Positions 1 to 5,966 of a stretch of DNA of 5,966 nt are shown in pieces. The translations under genes were made by a program, and so were the position numbers. The stretch is from NCBI GenBank assembly GCA_964442675.1, contig CAYUAE010000125.1:1-5966 (forward strand), written 5' to 3'. This DNA is from Methylomarinum sp964442675 (lineage in GTDB: Bacteria > Pseudomonadota > Gammaproteobacteria > Methylococcales > Methylomonadaceae). Every line of letters starts with the position of its first letter. The stretch's first letter is position 1. The notes below the pieces were generated by a model. That model did not search any database and was not told the DNA's origin. It saw only the letters and a program-made list of their open reading frames with translations.

Positions 1-45
1 AATGTCCACAGCATGGCGCCCAGTGCCGTGTGTGGGCCTGTTATC

Positions 46-63
46 AAAAAAACAGTGACACTG
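46..63 (-). terminator. Weak intrinsic terminator candidate after the HDO gene
   Basis: Read on the minus strand, 33 bases past the stop codon, CAGTGTCACTG is followed directly by seven T residues. The perfect 5-bp arms leave only one central base, so a folded form would be about four pairs with a three-base loop. Position and T-run fit a terminator, but the stem is weak. The remaining bases of the 96-nt downstream stretch show no gene start. Confidence 0.35.
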
Positions 64-96
64 AGTGGAAAAATAAAACTGAAGAGATATTTTAAG

Positions 97-2241
97 TCAT
101 TTGACATGCCGGGCATTTTGCGAAGTGATAATCTTTTTAATCCCATAAAAAACAGGGAGTTGTAATTTAAAGCGCCAGCCAATCAGGCGTAAACACGCAT
201 ATCCGGTCCAAATGCGTCGCCAATGACGATCAACCTCTGCCGCTTGAGAGGACTTTCGTAATATTTCATCCAAGTATAAATGAATGGCTTGCTGTGCTTG
301 AAATGTATGGCCTGATGCGGCATTGTCGATGGTAATATGCACCATGGCAATGCGAGGGTCAATGTCCCAATAGCGCCATTCATCCACCAGCTTGAGGTAG
401 CCTTTACCCAGGCCACTGAGTTCAATTGCCATGTTAAGTCCCAGTAATTCGGGTAAAAAACGGCCGGAAAAACTGGCAAGCGCCAGCATGAAAACGGGTA
501 AGTCAAAGGCGCTGTCAATAAACCCCCGATGATTACTGAAAGCCTGACTATGCACCGGTGGTAATTCGATGGACAGGCTCTCTAATAAACGCTGAAAAAT
601 AGCCGGGTGATTTTGTTCCAGCTGACCATTGCCGAGTTCATCATCATAAATACGAAACAGGATTTCGCTGATCTCAGGGTAAGCGGTCTGCAGACGTAAA
701 CTGTTTTGCAGCCAGCAACCATCAATCAAAATCATAGGGGCAATTTGCTCAATACCCCAGATATAAGCTGGTTTGGAGATTTTAGGCGTTCCATGCAGAG
801 GCTGGTAGGCGTCAACTTCGCGGCGATAACAGGATTCAATATACTCATCAAAACGGGCATGATCAAAATGTTTGAACGGACTGACGCTAAATAGCGTGCA
901 ATAACGAAGTCGTCGGGATAGCCATCTTTCGACAAACGGTTGTCTATCCGGGGTAAGGTCAAAATTTACCAGCTTATGATACAAAGCTCTGTTAGATAAT
1001 GATGGCGGCTGTTTTTTAAGCTGTCGAGATGACATGATGGGTGTAGGTGATGTGTGGGGGGGTATGGGGCGGTCGGCAGACTGGTTTTTAAGCCATTTCC
1101 GCCATAATTCTTGTTCGGATGCCGTAAAAACCCCATACATGGGCCCTTTAAATGTAAAGAGTTGTAATAACCGACTGTTTTCCGGGTGATTTTGATCGAC
1201 ATAAGGGGACTGGCGGAGAGCCTTTAAAAAATCGTCTGTATTTTCTGGCAGCCCATGCAGCCATTGTTCTAATGGAATACCCTGTAAATCAATGCCGGCG
1301 TGATGCCCGAATGCGGCGGGTAATTTTCTTTGCAGCATTTGGCCGAGTTGTTGTGCGACAGATAAGGGCTGAGAAAAAAAATGGTTTAATTGATTTCGAC
1401 AATCGTTTAATAGCTGCGGGTAAAGATAAAAGCCTTGTTGAATACGAGACCATAACAGCAGCCTGTCTTCAATAAACAGCGTCAAATAGGATTGGATAGT
1501 TTGTTGTATTCTGGCGCTGGCTTTTTGTTTACGCTTTTGATGCAGGTTGAAAAAAGGGATATCGGTTTTGAAGTCGGGATGACAAATATTGATCAAGTCG
1601 GGCGTTTGGCAATAAGCCAGCGTAAAGCCCAATATTTCGGGAAATAACAGTCGTGGGAAAAAGCCTAAGGCAAGCTGTATCGTGGCAAGGTCAATCATGA
1701 CCGGTAAAACATCATGCTGCCGACCGAATGGCTGATGCAGAATACGGGCGGATTGGCGGCCTGTCGTTTCCAATAAGGCGCGACAGGATGGCAATAAATC
1801 AGCATGGCCGGAGGCATTGAAACAAAGCTGTTTATAAACGGTCTGCATTTGCAGGCTGAATTGGGTTTGACTGCAACTGGCCGGGCAGATGTTGTGCAAC
1901 CAGGTCAATTGGGTCAGGAGGATGGGCGCCGACTGGTGCAAGCTTTCCTGTTGAAACAAAGTGTTATGAAATTTGGACGGTAACGCAGGAATGGGCTTTA
2001 TAGATAAGGTATGGATTTCTTCGGCGGTGTAAATTGTTTGTGAGGACTTTACTTCGACCGACTTGAGCGCTTTGCGTAGAAAATGCCAGGCTGCTGTCAG
2101 CGTGCTTAGATCGACTTCCGTGTGTTGCAGCAGATAGAATAAATTTGGGCTATCCAAGGCCGTTTCGCTGGATAGGCGATTAAAAATATTATCTTCCAGG
2201 CTGAGGCGTTGTGGATCAAGCGGGTGTTCAGTCGTTTTCAT
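97..2241 (-). CDS. Large iron-containing redox enzyme, heme-oxygenase-like diiron oxidase (HDO) fold, internally duplicated
   Basis: Last gene of the operon, 714 residues from ATG 2241 (numbered here from the GTG at 2244 as residue 1). The C-terminal half resembles the iron-containing redox enzyme family (Haem_oxygenas_2; relatives include SznF and UndA). It shows APMILIDGCWLQN (502-514), IYDDELGNG-QNH (532-546), LPELLGLNMAIE (597-608), VHITIDNAASGH (635-646) and WRRIWTGY (675-682). Candidate iron ligands are E536, H546, E608, H636, D640 and H646; the E-to-H spacing of ten equals that of SznF E215/H225 as I recall it. The N-terminal half repeats the same layout but has lost almost all ligands (see the two repeat entries). 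A Pro/Ser-rich linker (393-415) separates the halves. Known family members use O2 for N-oxygenation, C-C cleavage or desaturation; which applies here cannot be read from sequence. No signal peptide or clear membrane span. No Shine-Dalgarno is visible, so translation probably depends on the preceding gene. Family call is good; reaction unknown. Confidence 0.85.
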   Translation of the reverse strand: MKTTEHPLDPQRLSLEDNIFNRLSSETALDSPNLFYLLQHTEVDLSTLTAAWHFLRKALKSVEVKSSQTIYTAEEIHTLSIKPIPALPSKFHNTLFQQESLHQSAPILLTQLTWLHNICPASCSQTQFSLQMQTVYKQLCFNASGHADLLPSCRALLETTGRQSARILHQPFGRQHDVLPVMIDLATIQLALGFFPRLLFPEILGFTLAYCQTPDLINICHPDFKTDIPFFNLHQKRKQKASARIQQTIQSYLTLFIEDRLLLWSRIQQGFYLYPQLLNDCRNQLNHFFSQPLSVAQQLGQMLQRKLPAAFGHHAGIDLQGIPLEQWLHGLPENTDDFLKALRQSPYVDQNHPENSRLLQLFTFKGPMYGVFTASEQELWRKWLKNQSADRPIPPHTSPTPIMSSRQLKKQPPSLSNRALYHKLVNFDLTPDRQPFVERWLSRRLRYCTLFSVSPFKHFDHARFDEYIESCYRREVDAYQPLHGTPKISKPAYIWGIEQIAPMILIDGCWLQNSLRLQTAYPEISEILFRIYDDELGNGQLEQNHPAIFQRLLESLSIELPPVHSQAFSNHRGFIDSAFDLPVFMLALASFSGRFLPELLGLNMAIELSGLGKGYLKLVDEWRYWDIDPRIAMVHITIDNAASGHTFQAQQAIHLYLDEILRKSSQAAEVDRHWRRIWTGYACLRLIGWRFKLQLPVFYGIKKIITSQNARHVK
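271..741 (-). repeat. C-terminal HDO unit, ligand-complete copy of the internal duplication
   Basis: Residues 502-658 of the HDO protein. It aligns with residues 106-254 of the same protein: APMIL/APILL, W511-L512/W115-L116, IY/VY, LLE/LLE, LPV/LPV, PELLG/PEILG and IHLYL/IQSYL. This copy holds all the acidic and histidine residues expected of a diiron site and is therefore the likely catalytic half. Confidence 0.75.
1483..1929 (-). repeat. N-terminal degenerate HDO unit
   Basis: Residues 106-254 of the HDO protein. The alignment to the C-terminal unit is gapless at an offset of 396 over residues 106-160 and again at PEILG (202-206), with a six-residue insertion near 190-197 between them. At ligand positions E536 becomes L140, H546 becomes L150, E608 becomes C212, D640 becomes K239, and H646 falls on A242 or R245 depending on gap placement; only H235 (for H636) remains. 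It probably cannot hold a diiron centre and may be structural or substrate-binding. Confidence 0.65.
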
Positions 2242-2244
2242 CAC
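2228..2244 (-). promoter_or_regulatory. Overlap of carbamoyltransferase stop and HDO start (GTGATG)
   Basis: The HDO reading frame begins with adjacent GTG (2244) and ATG (2241) codons inside the last codons of the carbamoyltransferase gene, whose TGA lies at 2230-2228. The overlap is 14 nt from the ATG or 17 nt from the GTG. Upstream bases CGCCAAGCCTC give no Shine-Dalgarno, so coupling to the upstream gene is likely. The ATG is preferred on codon grounds only. Confidence 0.75.
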
Positions 2245-3988
2245 GAGGCTTGGCGATTAAATAATCGTTGATAACAATGGCGTCAAGTCCACAGGTCATA
2301 AATACGGCAATGGCATCTTCAAGCGAATGAATCAAAGGTTTGCCCATGATATTAAAGCTGGTGTTCAATACCATTGGAATTTCAGTATGTTGATAAAAAC
2401 ACTTTATCAGGTGGTAAAACTTTGGATTCCAGGCGGCTTTTACGGTTTGCAGTCGGGCGCTGCCGTCAACATGGCAGACTGCGGCAATGCTTTGTTGGCG
2501 TGACGGTTTAATGCGCAAGGTTTTATCCATATAGGGTGACTCCTGATAGTCCATGAAAAAATCTTCAGCATGTTCATGCAGTACAGATGGGGCAAATGGG
2601 CGGAAGGATTCGCGAAATTTGATGTGCCGGTTGATTTTATCCTTCATCTGTGCCGATCTGGGGTCGGCCAGGATTGAACGGTTGCCCAATGCTCTGGGAC
2701 CGAATTCTGCACGGCCCTGTATCCAACCGATAAGTTGTCCCTGACTCAAGCGCTGGGCGGTTTCTTCACAAATGCTATCCGGCAAATATTGAACAGTCAG
2801 GCCGCGTTGATATTGGCAAAATCTTTCAATGCTGGCATTTGAAATTGAAGAGCCAAGGTAGGGCGTCAGTGGGTCGGCATTAACGCGCATGGGGTTGTGG
2901 CCGGGTGAATCTTGCACCAAAGCAAGCCAGGCCGCGCCTAAGGCGGTGCCATCATCGGCCGGCGCCGATGGGATAAAGATATTTTCGAAGGCTGTACGGT
3001 TTTTTATTTGGCCATTAAAGGCTGAGTTGAGGGCGCACCCGCCGGCTAATACCAGTTTTTTCTCGCCTGTTTTTTGTTGCAGATGCTGTAGTAGTTGCGC
3101 CATCAATTCAGCAAAAAAGTATTGGCCGGTATAGGCCAGGTTCGCAGCCTGTTCAGGAGATTGATCGGGTGTGCGGCGAAACGCGGTAAGTTTTTCCAAA
3201 TTGCGGAATAAATGGCGATTGCTGTGTGTACATTTAAATCCCTGCAATGTAATGGTCGATTTTAATAACTCATATAAAGCGTGATCCAGATGCCCATAAG
3301 GCGCTAAGCCCATTACCTTCCATTCCTCGCCCTTGAGCCAGTCAAAGCCACATAATTCAGTGATTTTCATATAATAGAAACCCAGGCTGCCAGGGCCTTT
3401 GGATTCAAATATGGGTGAAAGTGTCTGATTGTTATAGTGATAAAACGCCATTGCGCCTTTTTCACCAAAAGAATCGATGATGGCACAGGCCGCCGAAGAA
3501 AAGGGACTGCTATAACACGCTGCCGCGGCATGGGTAAGATGATGAGAGAAATCATGAAAACGGATTCGGCAAGCGGGATAATGTTCGGCAAGAATACGGG
3601 TTAAATTAAGCGCGGCTGTGTATATATGATGGCGCTGACAGGCGATCATATGATGCAATTGATAATTAGGCAGCGGCGATCGCAGTTTTTTAAGGCCGGT
3701 TTTTAATAATCCCGGGGCCTGCAAGCCACCTAATAGCGCGATTATATTTTCATATAACGGCCGCTTTCTTTGCCAATTGATGGCTATGATAAAGTCATCG
3801 CCATCCGGGCAATATTGGGCCAGGATATCTTGAATATGAATTAAAGGGTCAGGCTGACAATTCAGTGCACGCTTGTGTTGTAAATATCGTTCACTTGCCT
3901 CGGCAAAGACCACATGGCCATCACTATCGACGATCGCTAAGGCCGGATCATGATAGGTGACAGATAAACCGATGTAATAACGTGTCAT
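2228..3988 (-). CDS. NodU/CmcH/TobZ-family carbamoyltransferase
   Basis: A 586-residue enzyme that should transfer a carbamoyl group from carbamoyl phosphate, via carbamoyl-adenylate in the studied family member TobZ, to a hydroxyl (or amine) of a small molecule. The Kae1-like N-terminal domain starts at YYIGLSVTYHDPALAIV and has ASERYLQHKR (31-40), HHLTHAAAACYSSPF (149-163), IDSFGE (171-176), GPGSLGFYYMKITELCGFD (198-216), EEWKVMGLAPYG (221-232), LAGGCALNSAFNG (314-326) and PADDGTALGAAW (343-354). H149, H153 and D172 reproduce the spacing of the TobZ metal ligands, with D345/D346 as the fourth candidate. The C-terminal YrdC-like catalytic domain has GRAEFGPRALGNRSILADPR (425-444), HVDGSARLQTV (506-516) and LNTSFNIMGKPL (541-552). 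Length is normal and no key motif is broken; DS replaces the more usual DG at 172-173. The frame stays open to 4108, but those 40 residues overlap the previous gene and precede the family's N-terminus, so ATG 3988 is chosen. The acceptor is unknown. Confidence 0.95.
   Translation of the reverse strand: MTRYYIGLSVTYHDPALAIVDSDGHVVFAEASERYLQHKRALNCQPDPLIHIQDILAQYCPDGDDFIIAINWQRKRPLYENIIALLGGLQAPGLLKTGLKKLRSPLPNYQLHHMIACQRHHIYTAALNLTRILAEHYPACRIRFHDFSHHLTHAAAACYSSPFSSAACAIIDSFGEKGAMAFYHYNNQTLSPIFESKGPGSLGFYYMKITELCGFDWLKGEEWKVMGLAPYGHLDHALYELLKSTITLQGFKCTHSNRHLFRNLEKLTAFRRTPDQSPEQAANLAYTGQYFFAELMAQLLQHLQQKTGEKKLVLAGGCALNSAFNGQIKNRTAFENIFIPSAPADDGTALGAAWLALVQDSPGHNPMRVNADPLTPYLGSSISNASIERFCQYQRGLTVQYLPDSICEETAQRLSQGQLIGWIQGRAEFGPRALGNRSILADPRSAQMKDKINRHIKFRESFRPFAPSVLHEHAEDFFMDYQESPYMDKTLRIKPSRQQSIAAVCHVDGSARLQTVKAAWNPKFYHLIKCFYQHTEIPMVLNTSFNIMGKPLIHSLEDAIAVFMTCGLDAIVINDYLIAKPRDEND
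3985..3988 (-). promoter_or_regulatory. ATGA stop/start overlap, radical SAM gene to carbamoyltransferase gene
   Basis: The carbamoyltransferase ATG (3988-3986) shares bases with the radical SAM TGA (3987-3985). The bases just upstream (GGCGGTCGTCAAG) contain no convincing Shine-Dalgarno, which fits termination-reinitiation coupling and roughly matched protein output. Confidence 0.85.
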
Positions 3989-5628
3989 CTTGACGACCGC
4001 CGCTGCATTTGTTGCCAGGACTGTTTTTGTTGCGCCTGATAGTGTCTGCTGCGGATGGCAAGGCGCTGCGCTTTTACCTGGCTGCTGAAATGTGTAAATT
4101 GCGCACATAAAGAGAAATATTCTGCCAGAATGGTGGTGAACAGGTGGCGGTCTTTATTTGATTTATGATGAGCGATCATCAGGGCCTGCGGTAAGTAGCG
4201 CCAGAAAAACCGGGCATTTTTACCGCTTAAGATACGATAAAGATATTTCATCTGGCCTTGGCGATTACGATATTGGCTTTGCAGCACTGGATCAATCAAT
4301 TGCAGATGGCGAAAGACTCGCTTGAAATAGGCCGCAGGTCGATAGATTGCTTCCACAATCTGTAAATAATTGAGTTCAGCTTGCTGTACAGACAAATGAT
4401 TGGGAATAAAATTAATCACCGCATCGGAATTGTTGCCACTGCTGGGTTGAATGTAGCGCTGTTGTTTTTTTAAACGCGCCATTAATGGCGTATGAGGTAA
4501 TGCATTGAGCAGTCCAGCCATGACGATAGGGGCATGGCTGGCATTGATGAAATCTATAAATTCCTGCACTGTCTCCTGATCGTCGTGATCAAATCCATAA
4601 ATCATTCCCATCATGACGCCTGAGCCGGTTTGTTCGCTGATAAAACGTAATTTATCGAGCAATGATGTGTTGCCGCGAAGATTTTGTTTTTTCTGTGTTT
4701 CCAGTAACGAGGCTGTATTCGGTGACTCCACCCCGTAAAAGCCATTGATAAAATGCGCTTTTCGAAACCAGTGTCGCAATTTAGCCATGATTTCTGTGTC
4801 ATCGGCCAAGCGCAGGGTTAATTCGGTATATTTAGGATGATGATAGCCAATTTCTTCACCGATTTTATGCAGGTTTTTCAAGACTGACAGCGTTTTTTTG
4901 GGGTGACCGATAAAATTATCATCCACAATAAAGACTTGCCCATTCCAGCCTAACTGTTTTAACTGACGAAACGAATGCGCTGTTTTTTCCCAGGGCGTAA
5001 CACGGAACGCTTTACCGAAACGACTGGGAATATCACAAAACTCACATTTTTCAGGACACCCCCGGCTGATTTGTACGGCCATATGGATATAATTATCAAG
5101 CGTTATCGAAGAATAATCCGGCTGAAAAAAGTCCTCGGCTGGCCCGGGTGTTCCGCGATAATATTGATGATTTTTCCCTCGCCTTAAATTGAGCATCAGT
5201 GTGTCCATGATGCTTTCAGCTTCGTTTTCCACCAAGTGATCGGCAAATAGCTTCAATTTGGAGTCGGGCGTTACGGCCGTTCCGCCAAGAATCACTATCT
5301 TACCCATCCGTTTGCTGATTTTTGCCAGTTCGAACAGATTGTTTTGTTGCGCCGACATGCCACCGATAAAAATATGATCGGCGTCCTCAATCAACTGATC
5401 TAAAGGGCGTGGATCAATATTTTTATCAATCAGCTGTATGCTGTGGTAATACGGTTTTAAAAAGCGGTACAGCCCCATTAGGCCGAGGGGGGGCAACAGT
5501 CTTTTTGGCAATCCAAATTCACTGCTTGGCATATAGCGACTTAAACTATACCCATAGCTCCAGAACGTATTTTGATCATCAAACTCTGGATAAATGAGTA
5601 CAGCCTTATTGGCGATGATTGTATTCAT
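3985..5628 (-). CDS. B12-binding-type radical SAM protein with DUF4070-like C-terminal region
   Basis: First gene of the operon; probably a cytoplasmic radical SAM enzyme of the cobalamin-binding superfamily, the group that includes the hopanoid methylases. Residues are numbered from the TTG at 5661; the ATG at 5628 is residue 12. Residues 20-150 form a Rossmann-like B12-binding-type domain (VLIYPEFDD, then PPLGLMGLYRFL, IFIGGMSAQ, VILGGTAV, HLVENEAES). The [4Fe-4S] motif is CPEKCEFC with C202, C206 and C209, inside QISRGCPEKCEFCDIPSRFG. It is followed by VFIVDDNFIG (243-252), GFYGVESP (307-314), MGMIYGFDHDD (351-361) and GNN-D-NFIPN (409-421), the layout I associate with radical SAM proteins carrying a DUF4070 region. 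The last 30 residues are very basic and Gln-rich. No DxHxxG cobalamin motif is visible. I prefer the ATG because the domain begins a few residues later and the promoter leaves it a normal leader; the TTG has the better ribosome site. Methyl transfer is inference; substrate unknown. Family is secure, reaction is not. Confidence 0.9.
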   Translation of the reverse strand: MNTIIANKAVLIYPEFDDQNTFWSYGYSLSRYMPSSEFGLPKRLLPPLGLMGLYRFLKPYYHSIQLIDKNIDPRPLDQLIEDADHIFIGGMSAQQNNLFELAKISKRMGKIVILGGTAVTPDSKLKLFADHLVENEAESIMDTLMLNLRRGKNHQYYRGTPGPAEDFFQPDYSSITLDNYIHMAVQISRGCPEKCEFCDIPSRFGKAFRVTPWEKTAHSFRQLKQLGWNGQVFIVDDNFIGHPKKTLSVLKNLHKIGEEIGYHHPKYTELTLRLADDTEIMAKLRHWFRKAHFINGFYGVESPNTASLLETQKKQNLRGNTSLLDKLRFISEQTGSGVMMGMIYGFDHDDQETVQEFIDFINASHAPIVMAGLLNALPHTPLMARLKKQQRYIQPSSGNNSDAVINFIPNHLSVQQAELNYLQIVEAIYRPAAYFKRVFRHLQLIDPVLQSQYRNRQGQMKYLYRILSGKNARFFWRYLPQALMIAHHKSNKDRHLFTTILAEYFSLCAQFTHFSSQVKAQRLAIRSRHYQAQQKQSWQQMQRRSSR

Positions 5629-5658
5629 GAAACGATTGGCCTGAGCAAAGGGGTAATT

Positions 5659-5677
5659 CAATGATTACCTAGCCTCT
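5659..5677 (-). promoter_or_regulatory. Ribosome site for an alternative TTG start of the radical SAM gene
   Basis: Read on the minus strand, AGAGGCTAGGTAATCA precedes TTG, placing AGG six bases from the start codon. The downstream ATG at 5628 has only CAGG eleven bases away. If the TTG is used, the protein gains eleven residues (MNYPFAQANRF), giving 558, on a nearly leaderless but AGG-containing mRNA. Confidence 0.4.
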
Positions 5678-5707
5678 TTTATAAGCCGTTAAGGCTGACC
5701 GGGTCAA
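5678..5707 (-). promoter_or_regulatory. Sigma70-type promoter of the operon
   Basis: On the minus strand TTGACC (5707-5702, 5/6 to consensus) is followed after 18 bp by TATAAA (5683-5678, 5/6 to consensus). Transcription would start near 5670-5672. That leaves about 43 nt of leader to the ATG at 5628 but only about 10 nt to the TTG at 5661. No other pair in the upstream region matches this well. Confidence 0.6.
5684..5706. promoter_or_regulatory. Two adjoining short palindromes in the promoter (possible operator)
   Basis: TGACC-G-GGTCA (5696-5706) overlaps the -35 box, and AGCC-GTTAA-GGCT (5684-5696) fills the spacer; they share one base. A regulator bound here would block RNA polymerase. 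The arms are only 5 and 4 bp, so chance is a real alternative, and no regulator gene lies in the window. Confidence 0.3.
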
Positions 5708-5966
5708 GGCATTCTCGGATCAGGGTCTGTTCAAAATAATGTTTCGATAGAGTTTGTTTTTAATATCAATAGCTTGTATATAAGTGGCTGGCGCTATCAA
5801 TGAAGATATGATTGCCTCGGAATGGACTAAAAGAGCGGGTAAAAAATATGTGAAACAGTGTGCCCTGATAAGGCCTGTCAGGGTAATTTTTCCACCTTGA
5901 CAAAGATTTTGAGTTGCGTTTGCCCTGTGCTTCTCGAGTGGCGCAGAAATCCATTTTGTCGGGCCG
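5708..5966. other. Upstream region without a recognisable gene
   Basis: AT-leaning DNA holding one hairpin (5863-5883). On the minus strand two frames stay open from the window edge: one ends at 5766 (with an ATG at 5954), the other ends at 5720 with no Met codon. Neither translation resembles a protein I know, and neither has a convincing ribosome site, so I call no gene. A truncated gene tail entering from the right edge cannot be excluded. Confidence 0.6.
5863..5892 (+). terminator. Hairpin with T-rich tail, terminator-like on the plus strand
   Basis: CCCTGATA (5863-5870) pairs with TGTCAGGG (5876-5883), eight pairs including one G-U that forms only in plus-strand RNA, around the loop AGGCC. 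It is followed by TAATTTTT. No plus-strand gene lies before it in the window; on the minus strand there is no T tract after it. Confidence 0.35.

Noticed and set aside
13..165. Plus-strand ATG frame of about 50 codons at the left end
   Set aside because: It runs antisense into the end of the HDO gene, has no ribosome site and no recognisable protein features.
183..518. 111-codon minus-strand frame within the HDO gene
   Set aside because: It is out of frame with the well-supported HDO C-terminal domain, whose conserved motifs occupy the same bases.
3989..4108. N-terminal extension of the carbamoyltransferase to 4108 (40 extra residues)
   Set aside because: It lies wholly inside the radical SAM gene in another frame, does not resemble the family's N-terminus, and the ATG at 3988 forms a classic ATGA overlap right before the conserved first strand.
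5761..5800. TTGATA and TATATA boxes as an additional minus-strand promoter
   Set aside because: The boxes are only about 12 bp apart, too close for sigma70, and the pair at 5678-5707 fits far better.
5766..5954. 62-codon minus-strand open frame upstream of the operon
   Set aside because: No recognisable motif, no convincing ribosome site, and a second frame in the same stretch is equally open; it is compatible with chance.
5720..5965. Minus-strand frame open from the window edge to a TGA at 5722-5720
   Set aside because: It has no Met codon and no recognised similarity; it could only be real as the tail of a gene beyond the edge, which cannot be tested here.

Overview
The window carries one tightly packed, three-gene operon read entirely on the minus strand, with about 300 bases of upstream non-coding DNA on its right side and about 100 bases downstream on its left. 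In transcription order the genes encode a cobalamin-dependent-type radical SAM protein (5628 or 5661 down to 3985), a NodU/CmcH/TobZ-type O-carbamoyltransferase (3988 to 2228) and a large heme-oxygenase-like diiron (HDO) protein (2241 to 97). Each junction overlaps, by 4 nt (ATGA) and by 14 nt, and neither downstream start has a clear Shine-Dalgarno sequence. The three proteins are therefore probably made by coupled translation from one transcript. A good sigma70-type promoter, TTGACC-18 bp-TATAAA, sits just upstream of the first gene with short palindromes in and beside it. A weak hairpin plus T-run follows the last gene.

The gene content is that of a small-molecule tailoring cassette: a likely radical C-methylation or other SAM-radical step, an O- or N-carbamoylation, and an oxygen-dependent diiron oxidation such as N-oxygenation, C-C cleavage or desaturation. 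No scaffold-building enzyme (NRPS, PKS, terpene synthase), transporter or regulator is visible, so the substrate is unknown and may come from primary metabolism or from genes outside the window. I do not recognise this three-gene combination as a characterised pathway. It is the best candidate here for an undescribed system.

The most striking protein is the third. Its two halves can be aligned by eye, with a constant offset of 396 residues over long stretches. The C-terminal half keeps a full set of candidate iron ligands, while the N-terminal half has lost nearly all of them. This looks like a fused pseudoenzyme/enzyme pair.

The organism is probably a mid-GC proteobacterium, more likely gammaproteobacterial, judging from protein style, the consensus-like sigma70 promoter and AT-leaning intergenic DNA. 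There is no rRNA or housekeeping gene to fix this, so it is low-confidence inference. No tRNA, rRNA, CRISPR array, insertion sequence or intact mobile element was seen.
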